Positions 1-6,086 of a stretch of 6,424 nucleotides of DNA are shown piece by piece (the first letter of the stretch is position 1; the number at the start of each line of letters is the position of its first letter). The position numbers and the translations under genes are program-made. The notes beneath the pieces are model-generated. The model was not told the origin of the DNA. It made no database searches and was given only the letters and a program-made list of their open reading frames with translations. The DNA lies in the NCBI GenBank assembly GCA_030067055.1, contig JASJAL010000360.1, positions 1-6,424 of the forward strand, read 5' to 3'. The stretch is from Kiloniellales bacterium (GTDB lineage Bacteria; Pseudomonadota; Alphaproteobacteria; Kiloniellales; JAKSBE01).

Positions 1-224
1 TTGAGGCCGAGGCCGGTCTTGATCGCCTGCTCGACGCAGGCCCGGTTGAGCACCGGCAACATGCCCGGCAGGGCGGCGTCGACCAGGGAGACCTGGGTGT
101 TCGGCTCGGCCCCGAAGGCGGTCGCCGCGCCGGAGAAGAGCTTGGCCTCGGAGATCACCTGGGCATGGACCTCCAGCCCGATCACCATCTCCCAGCTGCC
201 CGTCTGCCCTTCGATCGTCGCCAT
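1..224 (-). CDS. gatB: GatB, Asp/Glu-tRNA amidotransferase subunit B (N-terminal part, cut by window edge)
   Basis: Only the first 74 codons are in the window; the gene continues past the left edge. The reverse strand from the ATG at 222-224 reads [20 protein letters not shown] and continues with [34 protein letters not shown] and a C-x-x-QA-x-KTGLGL segment. These are the hallmark N-terminal blocks of GatB, including the [12 protein letters not shown] opening. GatB carries the kinase-like active site that activates the misacylated Glu-tRNA(Gln) or Asp-tRNA(Asn); GatA supplies ammonia to it. The ATG is chosen because homologues begin a few residues before this block and an in-frame TGA lies about 45 bases upstream. 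The ribosome site is weak (AGAAGAGCGGG). gatC and gatA lie on the same strand but about 4.4 kb away, separated by five other genes. Identity is firm; completeness downstream cannot be judged. Confidence 0.95.
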   Translation of the reverse strand, partial: MATIEGQTGSWEMVIGLEVHAQVISEAKLFSGAATAFGAEPNTQVSLVDAALPGMLPVLNRACVEQAIKTGLGL

Positions 225-429
225 GTTTTCGCCCGCTCTTCTGCGCCTTGCTCGGGCTTGTAGGTATCACCGCCGGCCAGACCGCGCCAGCCCCTGGACG
301 GTGTAGGAGCGGCATTCAACGCCCGGGGCCCGAAAAGCGGGCTAGCGAATCATCGGGCTGGAGGTCGAAGTGAAAACAGAGCTTTAGGGCCCAGTGTTCA
401 CACAACTTACTGGCGACAGCCGGCTTCGG
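225..429. other. Intergenic region between the MetX-like gene and gatB, with small hairpin
   Basis: About 205 bases without a convincing gene. A GC hairpin at 328-342 (GCCCG, AAAAG, CGGGC on the plus strand) could form in the minus-strand transcript, but no T-run follows on either strand, so it is not a standard intrinsic terminator. Just after the hydrolase stop a second weak stem (AGCCG-AAGC-CGGCT on the minus strand) is possible, also without a T-run. Read-through from the hydrolase gene into gatB therefore remains possible. The region also holds a weak promoter candidate, listed separately. Confidence 0.5.
349..376 (-). promoter_or_regulatory. Weak sigma70-like promoter candidate for gatB
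   Basis: On the minus strand TTTTCA (371-376, four of six matches to the -35 consensus) is separated by 16 bases from GATGAT (349-354, four of six matches to -10). It points at gatB and would give a leader of roughly 120 bases. Because gatB is separated from gatCA it needs some local promoter or read-through, which is the main reason for listing this. Matches of this quality arise by chance. Confidence 0.2.
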
Positions 430-1614
430 CTAGTCGCCTAGGAAGGCCCGGATCTGGTCGCCCACCTGGGCGATCCCGATCACCCCGTCCAGATGGCCGC
501 GATTGCCCTGGAGCTCGAGGATCCGAACCGGCGTCCCGTCCGAGCGGATCACGGCGGCGGTCTCGCGCACCTCTTCCGGGAAGAAGATCAGATCCTCGTC
601 GGTGTGAATCATCAGCACCGGCGCCTCGATCGCCAGCAGCCCCTCGTAGAGCGAGCCGCCGTGCCCGGCATAGAACAGCTGGTTGGCCTTGGCGAGGTAG
701 AGGAAGTGGTTGGCATCCGAGGTCTTGGCGCGGGCCATCCCGGCCCCGTCGAGGACCGACTCAATCTTGAAGAGATGTTCGAAGCTCGCCGCCGGATCCC
801 GGTTCTTGTCCGCCCAGGCGCGGCCGAAGGTGCTGTTGGCCCATTCCCAGTGCTGGGCCTGGAGTGTGACGACCTTGAGGGATTCCGCGAGGCCCCTGAG
901 CGGGGGCTCCCCGTCGTAGTAGTCGCCGCCGTTCCAGTTGGGATCGAGCTTGATCGGAGCGGCCCAGATGTTGAGCCAGGCGATCAGGTTGCCGTCCGCC
1001 CAGCCGGAGCCGATCACCGGGATCACCCGCTCCACCATCTCCGGATAGGCGGCAGCCCATTCGTAGGCCTGGAGCGAGCCCATGGAGGCACCCATCACGG
1101 CGTGCAGCTTGGTGATGCCGAGGCTCTCCAGGAGCTTCTTCTGCACCTCGACGAAATCCCGGATCGTCACGATGGGAAAGCTCATGCCATATGGCTTCCC
1201 GGTGTCCGGGTTGATCGAGGCCGGCCCGGTGGTGGTCACCTTGGGGTTCTTGGCCCCGAGGTTGACCAAGGTGTCGGAGGAGATGACGTAGAATTTGTTC
1301 GTGTCGACGGCCTTGCCCGGACCGATGATCGAATCCCAATAGCCGGGCCGGGCGTCCTCCGGACTGTATTTGCCGGCAGCGTGGCTGTTGCCGGAGAAGT
1401 AGTGGGTGACGAGGATGATGTTGTCCCTGGCCTCGTTCGGCTCGCCATAGGCTTCCCAGCCGATCCTGAGATCCTTGATTGTCGCGCCGCCCACCGTCGT
1501 GTAGGTCCCGAGTTCGAAGACCTGCTTCTCTACGATCAGGTCCTGCGCCGCCAATGGCTGCACGGACGTCATCGCTACCACGGTGGCGGCAGCCAACACC
1601 CTCAATCCCAGCAT
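430..1614 (-). CDS. Exported MetX-like alpha/beta hydrolase (putative periplasmic esterase)
   Basis: 394 residues, in the alpha/beta-hydrolase superfamily and closest in pattern to homoserine O-acetyltransferase (MetX). Residues 1-23 form a signal peptide: short Leu/Arg start, hydrophobic core, then PLAAQD with likely cleavage after LAA. MetX-type blocks follow in order: THYFSGNSHAAG (70-81), YWDSIIGPGKAVDT (92-105), GKPYGMSFPIVTIRDF (139-154), nucleophile elbow GASMGS with Ser177, DPNWNGGDYY (224-233), the acid region DEDLIFFPEE with likely Asp341, and RGH with His374. The triad thus looks complete. However, the elbow is GASMGS rather than GGSMGG, and the MetX arginines in the QRQAI and GLAxAR motifs are replaced by Ala218 and Leu246. 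With a signal peptide this argues against methionine biosynthesis and for a hydrolase acting outside the cytoplasm; the substrate is unknown. The ATG is supported by GGGAGG five bases upstream. Confidence 0.85.
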   Translation of the reverse strand: MLGLRVLAAATVVAMTSVQPLAAQDLIVEKQVFELGTYTTVGGATIKDLRIGWEAYGEPNEARDNIILVTHYFSGNSHAAGKYSPEDARPGYWDSIIGPGKAVDTNKFYVISSDTLVNLGAKNPKVTTTGPASINPDTGKPYGMSFPIVTIRDFVEVQKKLLESLGITKLHAVMGASMGSLQAYEWAAAYPEMVERVIPVIGSGWADGNLIAWLNIWAAPIKLDPNWNGGDYYDGEPPLRGLAESLKVVTLQAQHWEWANSTFGRAWADKNRDPAASFEHLFKIESVLDGAGMARAKTSDANHFLYLAKANQLFYAGHGGSLYEGLLAIEAPVLMIHTDEDLIFFPEEVRETAAVIRSDGTPVRILELQGNRGHLDGVIGIAQVGDQIRAFLGD

Positions 1615-1619
1615 TCCAT

Positions 1620-1625
1620 CCTCCC
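1620..1625 (-). promoter_or_regulatory. Strong ribosome binding site of the MetX-like gene
   Basis: GGGAGG on the minus strand lies five bases before the ATG at 1612-1614. It fixes that start over the out-of-frame ATG at 1617-1619, which sits inside the spacer. Confidence 0.75.
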
Positions 1626-1748
1626 TGATTACCTGCTCTTAACCTAAGGGCTTGCGGGAATTTCGCCACCGGCCATGGACGATTGCAATCTGGCAGCAGC
1701 GCCCGCTGGCCGAGCCAAGGGGACCCGCAGAGGCGCGTTCAGCCACCA

Positions 1749-1769
1749 CGGGTACCGAGCGGGTACCGA
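1749..1769. repeat. Tandem 10-bp repeat CGGGTACCGA, two copies, 11-bp period
   Basis: CGGGTACCGA occurs at 1749-1758 and again at 1760-1769, one base apart. Each copy contains the palindrome GGTACC. The 11-bp period puts both copies on nearly the same face of the helix, as seen in operators bound by adjacent protein dimers. It lies 108 bases before the LysE-family start and 135 before the hydrolase start. A regulatory role is inferred from position only. Confidence 0.45.
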
Positions 1770-1790
1770 CGGCCACCGAACCGGCCCCGA

Positions 1791-1805
1791 TTGTCGCGGT
1801 GACAA
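1791..1805. promoter_or_regulatory. Inverted repeat TTGTC-N5-GACAA upstream of the LysE-family gene, operator candidate
   Basis: A perfect dyad with 5-base arms and 5-base spacer (TTGTCGCGGTGACAA) ends 71 bases before the ATG at 1877. It fits the T-N11-A pattern recognised by LysR-type regulators, the class that often controls lysE-type exporters, but no regulator gene is in the window. Its right half overlaps GTGACA (1799-1804), which matches the -35 consensus in five of six bases; the only -10 candidate, AATGCT at 1820-1825 with a 15-base spacer, is poor. Confidence 0.35.
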
Positions 1806-1876
1806 CTCTCCGATTTTCAAATGCTTAACGCGGCGGCATCCTGGATCGGTTCAGCGCCGTCCGGACAGCGAGACGA

Positions 1877-2473
1877 ATGATGCCCGAGCTTCTAGGGCCG
1901 CTCCTGACCTTTTGTTTCTCGACCTCGATCACCCCGGGGCCGAACGTCGTCATGGTGACCGCATCGGGCGCGACCTTCGGCTTTCGCCGGACCCTGCCGC
2001 ACTTGCTGGGGATTGCCCTGGGCTTTCCGGTCTTGGTCGTCGCCATCGGCCTGGGCCTGGGCGCCGTCTTCCAGGCAATGCCGGTCTTGCACGACGGTTT
2101 GAAGATCGTCGGCTCGGCCTACCTGCTCTACCTTGCCTGGCGGATCGCGACGGCCGAGCGGCCCAGCGAGGGCCGGGCCGGCGGCCGGCCGCTGACCTTC
2201 CTCCAGGCCGCGGCCTTCCAGTGGGTCAACCCAAAGGCCTGGGTGATCGCGGTGGGCGCGATCAGCGCCTTCTCCAGCCTCGAGCTCTCGCCCCTGGCCA
2301 ACGCCCTGATGATCGCCATGGTCTTCGGCGCCATGGCCTTCCCCTGCTCCGCCCTCTGGGCCGGCTTCGGCACCGCCATCGGCCGCCTGCTCAAGTCGGA
2401 CCGGACCCTGCGCGCCTTCAACCTCTGCCTCGGCGCCCTCACCGCGCTCTCGGTCGTTCTGATCTTCGTCTAG
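1877..2473 (+). CDS. LysE-family translocator (amino-acid or metabolite exporter)
   Basis: 198 residues, within the usual length of about 200 for the LysE/RhtB family of inner-membrane exporters. Family signs are the N-terminal TSITPGPN block (residues 16-23), then SGATFGFRRTLPHLLGIALG (30-49), GSAYLLYLAWRIA (79-91) and the second-half motif FQWVNPKAW (114-122). Hydrophobic stretches at about 4-27, 42-65, 76-90, 120-134, 142-166 and 180-198 give the expected six segments. Such proteins export amino acids or related metabolites by proton exchange; the substrate cannot be read from the sequence. The start is either the ATG at 1877 or the adjacent in-frame ATG at 1880; upstream AGCGAGA is only a weak ribosome site. 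It is transcribed divergently from the MetX-like gene, and its stop overlaps that of the convergent acetyltransferase gene. Confidence 0.9.
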   Translation: MMPELLGPLLTFCFSTSITPGPNVVMVTASGATFGFRRTLPHLLGIALGFPVLVVAIGLGLGAVFQAMPVLHDGLKIVGSAYLLYLAWRIATAERPSEGRAGGRPLTFLQAAAFQWVNPKAWVIAVGAISAFSSLELSPLANALMIAMVFGAMAFPCSALWAGFGTAIGRLLKSDRTLRAFNLCLGALTALSVVLIFV

Positions 2474-2979
2474 ATGTCGTCGAGAAACAGGACCAGCTCA
2501 GCCTCGTCGACATAACGCTCACCGATCTTCAAGGAGCGAGGCTGCAGGCCCCAGGTCTTGAATCCCAGGGCTTCGTAGAGCCGCCGCGCGCCTTCGTTGT
2601 CGGCCCCGACCGTGGCCAACAGCTGTTCCGCCTTGCCCCGCGCCTCCGCGATCACGGCTTCGACCAGGGCGCGGCCAAGGCCGTCGCCGCGCGCCTCGTC
2701 TTGAACATAGACCCCGACGAGGACGGCCTTGTGACGGGTCTTCTCCGCACTCTCGCGGAACAAGCCCGCCGTGCCCACGAGACTCTCGTCCCGGAAGGCG
2801 CCGAAGGTCGCGCTCTCTGTCAGTCGCTCGCGCCACTCCGCCAGGGTGCGACGGGCGTCGTCGCTGTAGGAGGCGCCGAAGGCCTCGGGATGACGCGTCA
2901 GGCCCTCCAGCCGCAGAGCCCGGTAGGCATCGGCGTCTTCGGCCGTCAGACGACGAACGACGAAGGATCGCGCTGTCAT
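2470..2979 (-). CDS. GNAT-family N-acetyltransferase
   Basis: 169 residues, a single GNAT domain. It would transfer an acetyl group from acetyl-CoA to an amine; the acceptor is unknown. The N-terminal VVRRLTAEDADAYRALRLEG (7-26) followed by HPEAFGASY (30-38) is typical of this subfamily. Motif A is VGVYVQDEARGDGLG (88-102), with the acetyl-CoA loop R97-G-D-G-L-G102. The second half has ADNEGARRLYEALGF (126-140), the usual Asn and LYE-x-x-GF signature. The ATG at 2977-2979 is preferred over an ATG 20 codons upstream because a perfect AAGGAGG lies five bases before it and the family domain begins right after. It converges on the LysE-family gene with overlapping stops and diverges from the DMT transporter, so it is probably transcribed alone. 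Confidence 0.9.
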   Translation of the reverse strand: MTARSFVVRRLTAEDADAYRALRLEGLTRHPEAFGASYSDDARRTLAEWRERLTESATFGAFRDESLVGTAGLFRESAEKTRHKAVLVGVYVQDEARGDGLGRALVEAVIAEARGKAEQLLATVGADNEGARRLYEALGFKTWGLQPRSLKIGERYVDEAELVLFLDDI

Positions 2980-2984
2980 GAAGG

Positions 2985-2991
2985 CCTCCTT
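2985..2991 (-). promoter_or_regulatory. Consensus ribosome binding site of the first GNAT gene
   Basis: AAGGAGG on the minus strand, five bases before the ATG at 2977-2979. It decides the start; the longer reading from 3039 has no comparable site and would add an atypical basic 20-residue extension. Confidence 0.85.
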
Positions 2992-3090
2992 TTCCAATTT
3001 GTCCCGGCGACGACCAAGCCCGGCCGCTTTCCAGCGCACGATAGGCCGAGGATTGTGTTAGGGCTTGCTCCGGATTGCTTCAAGGACTTG

Positions 3091-3098
3091 AGGGAAGG
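3091..3098 (+). promoter_or_regulatory. Ribosome binding site deciding the GTG start of the DMT transporter
   Basis: AGGGAAGG lies four to eight bases before the GTG at 3103. The reading frame stays open far upstream, so this purine-rich site, together with the expected N-terminal length of the family, selects GTG 3103 over earlier starts. Confidence 0.65.
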
Positions 3099-3102
3099 CG
3101 AC

Positions 3103-4071
3103 GTGACGGCGGCTACGATTTCGCAATCGCAGGCAAGAGGCATCGCCTGCGTGCTCGCCGGCATGGCGCTTCTGTCGGCCCAGGACGCCGTCATCAAGTG
3201 GCTGAGCGGCGACTATCCTCTGCACCAGGTGATCCTCGGACGGGCGGTCATCGCGGTCGTCCTGACCCTGGTCATGGTCCGCCTGGAGGGCGGCTGGAGC
3301 TTGCTGCGGAGCCGACGTCCGGGCCTGCACCTTGCGCGCGGGCTGCTGCTGGTCGTGGCCAACATTTCCTACTTCCTGGCGCTCGCCGCCATGCCGCTGG
3401 CCGAGGCCATCGCGATCTTCTTCGTGGCGCCGCTTTTCATCACCGCGCTCTCGGTACCCTTCCTCGGCGAGCGAGTCGGCCCGCGCCGCTGGCTCGCGGT
3501 TCTGGCCGGGCTCTGCGGGGTCGTGATCATGCTGCGGCCCGGCGAGGGCGCCATCAATCCGGTCGCGCTTCTGCCGGTGCTGGCGGCCTTCTGCTACGCC
3601 AGCATGCAGATCCTGACCCGCCGGCTCGGCGCGACCGACAAGGCCTCGGCCATGGCCTTCTACGTCCAGCTGACCTTCGTGGTGATCAGCGGCGCGACCG
3701 GGTTGGCGATCGGCGATGGCCGCTTCGCCGGCACGGGCGAGCCCAGCCTCGAGTTCCTGTTCCGGGCCTGGGTCTGGCCCGGCCGGGAGGACGCCCTCCT
3801 GATCCTGCTCTGCGGAGTCCTGATCGCCGCCGCCGCCTACCTGCTGTCCCAGGCCTACCGGATCGCCGAGGCCACCGTCGTAGCCCCCTTCGAGTACATC
3901 GCCGTCCCGCTCTCCGCGACCTGGGGGATCCTGCTCTTTGGCGACTGGCCGGACCTCACGGCCGTGGCCGGCATCGTGCTGATCGTCGGCGCCGGCCTGA
4001 TCGTCTTCGCCCGCGAGGCCTCGCTGGGCCGCCTCCTGGCCGCCCGCCGCCCGCTGCCGCCGAACCGGTAG
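3103..4071 (+). CDS. EamA/DMT-superfamily transporter (ten-helix permease)
   Basis: 322 residues counted from the GTG start, normal for the ten-helix drug/metabolite transporter family built from two EamA repeats. The first repeat runs from about residue 11 to 145 (RGIACVLAGMALLSAQDAV, then MPLAEAIAIFFVAPLFITAL and LGERVGPRRWLAVLAG), the second from about 152 to 303 (LPVLAAFCYASMQILTRRLG, then AEATVVAPFEYIAVP and LFGDWPDLTAVAGIVLIVGA). The matching half-repeats (AEAIAIFFVAPLF and AEATVVAPFEYIA, each followed by a G-E/D loop and a glycine-rich last helix) show the internal duplication. A basic C-terminal tail follows residue 303. It sits in the inner membrane and probably exports a small metabolite; substrate unknown. 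It diverges from one GNAT gene and converges on the next with a 16-base gap. The same frame is open back to 1675 by chance of high GC and is not coding there. Confidence 0.9.
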   Translation: MTAATISQSQARGIACVLAGMALLSAQDAVIKWLSGDYPLHQVILGRAVIAVVLTLVMVRLEGGWSLLRSRRPGLHLARGLLLVVANISYFLALAAMPLAEAIAIFFVAPLFITALSVPFLGERVGPRRWLAVLAGLCGVVIMLRPGEGAINPVALLPVLAAFCYASMQILTRRLGATDKASAMAFYVQLTFVVISGATGLAIGDGRFAGTGEPSLEFLFRAWVWPGREDALLILLCGVLIAAAAYLLSQAYRIAEATVVAPFEYIAVPLSATWGILLFGDWPDLTAVAGIVLIVGAGLIVFAREASLGRLLAARRPLPPNR

Positions 4072-4087
4072 TGTCCGGCTGCGCGCC

Positions 4088-4567
4088 TCAGGTCCCGGCG
4101 CCGGAACCCGAAAGGTCCCCATCGAAAAACAGCAGGCGGCGGCCCTTCTCGACGAAGCCGCGGGCCTCGTAGAACGGGACCAAACGCCCGGCGGCCAGGT
4201 CCTCCGGCAGGACCACGAGATACGCTTCCCTCACCCCCTGCGCCCGGCACCACGCTAGGGACGCATCGAGCAAATGGCTGGCGATGCCCCGACCGCGGGC
4301 CTCCGGTGCGACATAAAGGTCCTCCAGCTCAGCCGAAAGCCCGAACTCGAGGCCGAAGGTCGTGGTCAAGGTGATGATGCCGAGCACCTCTTCGCCCGCA
4401 AGAGCGAGTAGAACCGCATTTCGGTCGTCAGCGGTGAAGCGGTCGAAACGCTCAGCGAGAAGCGGTGCCGGGACGGCAAAGCCTTCCACCCTGAAGAAAG
4501 AGTCCAGGAGCTGCAGGGCAGGCTCGCGGAGCACCGATCGGTATTCGACAATTTCGATCTTGGCCAT
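4088..4567 (-). CDS. GNAT-family N-acetyltransferase, third gene after gatC-gatA
   Basis: 159 residues, one GNAT domain. Motif A is clear: LEDLYVAPEARGRGIASHLL (81-100), with the acetyl-CoA loop R91-G-R-G-I-A96. It is preceded by the strands VLLALAGEEVLGIITLTTTF (52-71) and followed by AYLVVL and PFYEARGFVEKGRRLLFF (131-148), the usual C-terminal half. This wording resembles small-molecule acetyltransferases of the aminoglycoside-acetyltransferase-like type, but no substrate can be assigned. The ATG at 4565-4567 has only weak purine support (AGAAGTCGGGG). It begins 36 bases after the gatA stop on the same strand with no terminator between, so it is probably co-transcribed with gatCA and occupies the place where gatB is normally found. 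It is unrelated in detailed sequence to the other acetyltransferase in the window. Confidence 0.88.
   Translation of the reverse strand: MAKIEIVEYRSVLREPALQLLDSFFRVEGFAVPAPLLAERFDRFTADDRNAVLLALAGEEVLGIITLTTTFGLEFGLSAELEDLYVAPEARGRGIASHLLDASLAWCRAQGVREAYLVVLPEDLAAGRLVPFYEARGFVEKGRRLLFFDGDLSGSGAGT
4089..4106. repeat. GC-rich palindrome at the convergent ends of DMT and GNAT genes
   Basis: A perfect 10-bp palindrome CCGGCGCCGG (4093-4102) is flanked by GGT and ACC, giving an 18-base near-perfect dyad just inside the acetyltransferase 3' end and 18 bases past the transporter stop. It could slow polymerase from either side, but there is no T-run, so it is not a standard terminator. It also encodes the Ser-Gly-Ala-Gly tail, so it may be mere codon usage. 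Confidence 0.3.
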
Positions 4568-4603
4568 GGCCCCGACTTCTGGGTCGATCGCGGAAAGCCC
4601 GCG

Positions 4604-6076
4604 CTAGGCGAGGAAGGCCGGCTCGGCGTCGAAGCCGGCCGCCTGCTCCAGCACATCGGCAACGCGCAGCACGGTCTCCTCGTCGAAGGCACGGCCGATC
4701 AGCTGCAGGCCCAGCGGCAGGCCCTCGGCACCCAGGCCCGCGGGCACCGAGATGGCCGGCAAGCCGGCCAGGCTGGAGGGTACGGTGAAGACGTCATTGA
4801 GATACATGGCGATGGGATCGTCCATCTTCTCGCCCACGGCGAAGGCCTCGCTGGGGGCAGTCGGCGCCAAGATGACGTCCACCTTTTCATAGGCTTGCCG
4901 GAAGTCGTTCAGAATCAAGGTCCGCACCCGGCGGGCCTTGTTGTAGTAGGCGTCGTAGTAGCCGGCCGAGAGCACGTAGGTTCCGATCAGCACCCGGCGC
5001 TTGACCTCGGCGCCGAAGCCGGCGCCGCGCGTCGCCTCGTACATCTCGTCCAGGCTCTCGCCCGGCTCGCGCAGCCCGTAGCGCACGCCGTCGTAACGCG
5101 CCAGGTTCGAGGAGGCCTCGGCGGGCGCGACGATGTAGTAGGTCGGCAGGGCGTACTTGGTGTGCGGCAGGGAGATGTCGACGGTCTCGGCCCCGGCCGC
5201 CTTCAGCCAGTCGATGCCCTGGCGCCAGAGGCTCTCGATCTCCTCCGGCATGCCCTCGATCCGATACTCCTTGGGGATGCCGACCTTGAGGCCGCGCACG
5301 TCCCCGGTCAGGGCCGCCTCGTAGTCGGGCACCGGCCGGTTCACGCTGGTCGAATCCTTGGGGTCGTAGCTTGCCATCGCGCGCAGCATGATCGCCGAGT
5401 CCCGGACCGTCCGGGTCATGGGCCCGGCCTGGTCGAGCGAGGAGGCGAAGGCGACCAGGCCCCAGCGCGAGCAGCGCCCGTAGGTCGGCTTGAAGCCGAC
5501 GATACCGACGAAGGCGGCCGGCTGGCGGATCGAGCCGCCGGTGTCGGTGCCGGTCGCGCCCAGGGCACAGCGCGCCGCGACCGCCGCGGCCGAGCCGCCG
5601 GAGGAACCGCCCGGGACCAGCGCCCGGTTGTCGCCGGGCCGGCGCCAGGGGCTTTCCACCGGGCCGAAGGCGCTGGTCATGTTGGAGGAGCCCATGGCGA
5701 ACTCGTCCATGTTGACCTTGCCCAGCATCACCGCCCCTTCCCGCCAGAGGTTGGCGGAGACGGTTGATTCGTAGGTCGGCGTGAAGCCTTCGAGGATTTG
5801 CGAGCCGGCGGTGGTCGCGACCCCTTCGGTGCAGAAGAGGTCCTTGATCGCCAGGGGAATGCCGTTGAGGACGCCGGCCTCGGCGCTGCCGCGGAGGGCA
5901 TCGGCGGCCTTGGCCATCTCCAAGGCCTTATCCGGCGTCTCGACCAGGAAGGCGTTGAGGGGCCGCACCTTCTCGACCGCCGCAATGTGCGCCTCGGTCA
6001 ATTCCGTCGCGGAAAGCTCGCCGTCGGCAAGCGCGTCGCGGGCCTCGGCAATGGTCAGCTTGGTGAGTTCGCTCAT
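4604..6076 (-). CDS. gatA: GatA, Asp/Glu-tRNA amidotransferase subunit A (glutaminase)
   Basis: 490 residues, full length for GatA and a member of the amidase-signature family. It hydrolyses glutamine and channels ammonia to GatB for amidation of Glu-tRNA(Gln) or Asp-tRNA(Asn) in the cytoplasm. The Ser-cisSer-Lys triad is intact: Lys78 in [14 protein letters not shown] (73-86), Ser158 in [12 protein letters not shown] (155-166) and Ser182 in [15 protein letters not shown] (175-189). Other family blocks are [12 protein letters not shown] (121-132), [20 protein letters not shown] (195-214), [20 protein letters not shown] (313-332) and the C-terminal [13 protein letters not shown] (435-447). The ATG at 6074-6076 follows the gatC stop by ten bases, with GGAGTAGGA overlapping that stop as ribosome site. 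gatC lies directly upstream and a GNAT gene 36 bases downstream, whereas gatB is displaced to the left end of the window. Confidence 0.98.
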   Translation of the reverse strand: MSELTKLTIAEARDALADGELSATELTEAHIAAVEKVRPLNAFLVETPDKALEMAKAADALRGSAEAGVLNGIPLAIKDLFCTEGVATTAGSQILEGFTPTYESTVSANLWREGAVMLGKVNMDEFAMGSSNMTSAFGPVESPWRRPGDNRALVPGGSSGGSAAAVAARCALGATGTDTGGSIRQPAAFVGIVGFKPTYGRCSRWGLVAFASSLDQAGPMTRTVRDSAIMLRAMASYDPKDSTSVNRPVPDYEAALTGDVRGLKVGIPKEYRIEGMPEEIESLWRQGIDWLKAAGAETVDISLPHTKYALPTYYIVAPAEASSNLARYDGVRYGLREPGESLDEMYEATRGAGFGAEVKRRVLIGTYVLSAGYYDAYYNKARRVRTLILNDFRQAYEKVDVILAPTAPSEAFAVGEKMDDPIAMYLNDVFTVPSSLAGLPAISVPAGLGAEGLPLGLQLIGRAFDEETVLRVADVLEQAAGFDAEPAFLA

Positions 6077-6086
6077 GCCGGCCGTC

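Larger units (their letters stand above)
1615..1876. other. Divergent intergenic region between MetX-like and LysE-family genes
   Basis: 262 bases separate the two divergent starts, so both promoters should lie here. No coding sequence is credible: the open plus-strand frame has no homology-like wording and runs out of frame into the LysE-family gene. The region contains a tandem 10-bp repeat (1749-1769) and an inverted repeat (1791-1805), listed separately. I found no good promoter for the hydrolase gene on the minus strand. Confidence 0.6.
2980..3102. other. Divergent intergenic region between GNAT and DMT transporter genes
   Basis: 123 bases between two divergent starts must hold both promoters and both ribosome sites. 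On the minus strand TTGAAG (3078-3083) and TAACAC (3055-3060) with a 17-base spacer is a weak sigma70-like pair for the acetyltransferase. No convincing pair is visible for the transporter. No conspicuous operator dyad is seen. Confidence 0.35.

Noticed and set aside
1..306. Plus-strand open frame at the left edge
   Set aside because: It lies opposite the start of gatB, whose minus-strand translation is clearly conserved; the plus-strand protein has no recognisable pattern.
180..340. Minus-strand frame overlapping the gatB start, reading through [16 protein letters not shown] and ending inside gatB
   Set aside because: It has no proper start codon with a ribosome site, is only a few dozen codons long, and shows no recognised family; it is most likely a chance open frame.
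430..1614. Annotation of the hydrolase as homoserine O-acetyltransferase (metX)
   Set aside because: Signal peptide, altered nucleophile elbow and loss of the conserved arginines argue against this activity, so no metX symbol was given.
493..1647. 384-residue plus-strand open frame opposite the MetX-like gene
   Set aside because: A mirror of the high-GC third-position bias of the hydrolase gene; composition is rich in Gly, Arg, Val and His without domain-like motifs, while the opposite strand shows clear alpha/beta-hydrolase blocks.
2980..3039. Upstream ATG extending the first GNAT protein by 20 residues
   Set aside because: The extension is basic and atypical, whereas the internal ATG has a perfect AAGGAGG at ideal spacing and starts just before the conserved domain.
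1675..3102. Long upstream extension of the DMT transporter frame, giving an apparent 798-residue protein
   Set aside because: This part overlaps the LysE-family gene in another frame and the GNAT gene on the other strand, has Arg/Pro/Gly-rich wording, and is not a fusion domain. The GTG at 3103 with its ribosome site gives a normal transporter length.
3058..4172. Open frames of more than 350 residues overlapping the DMT transporter on both strands
   Set aside because: They lack any family motif and are low-complexity Arg/Gly/Asp/Pro-rich readings of GC-biased codons.
4895..5767. 290-residue plus-strand open frame opposite gatA
   Set aside because: gatA is fully conserved on the other strand, and this frame is a compositional shadow.
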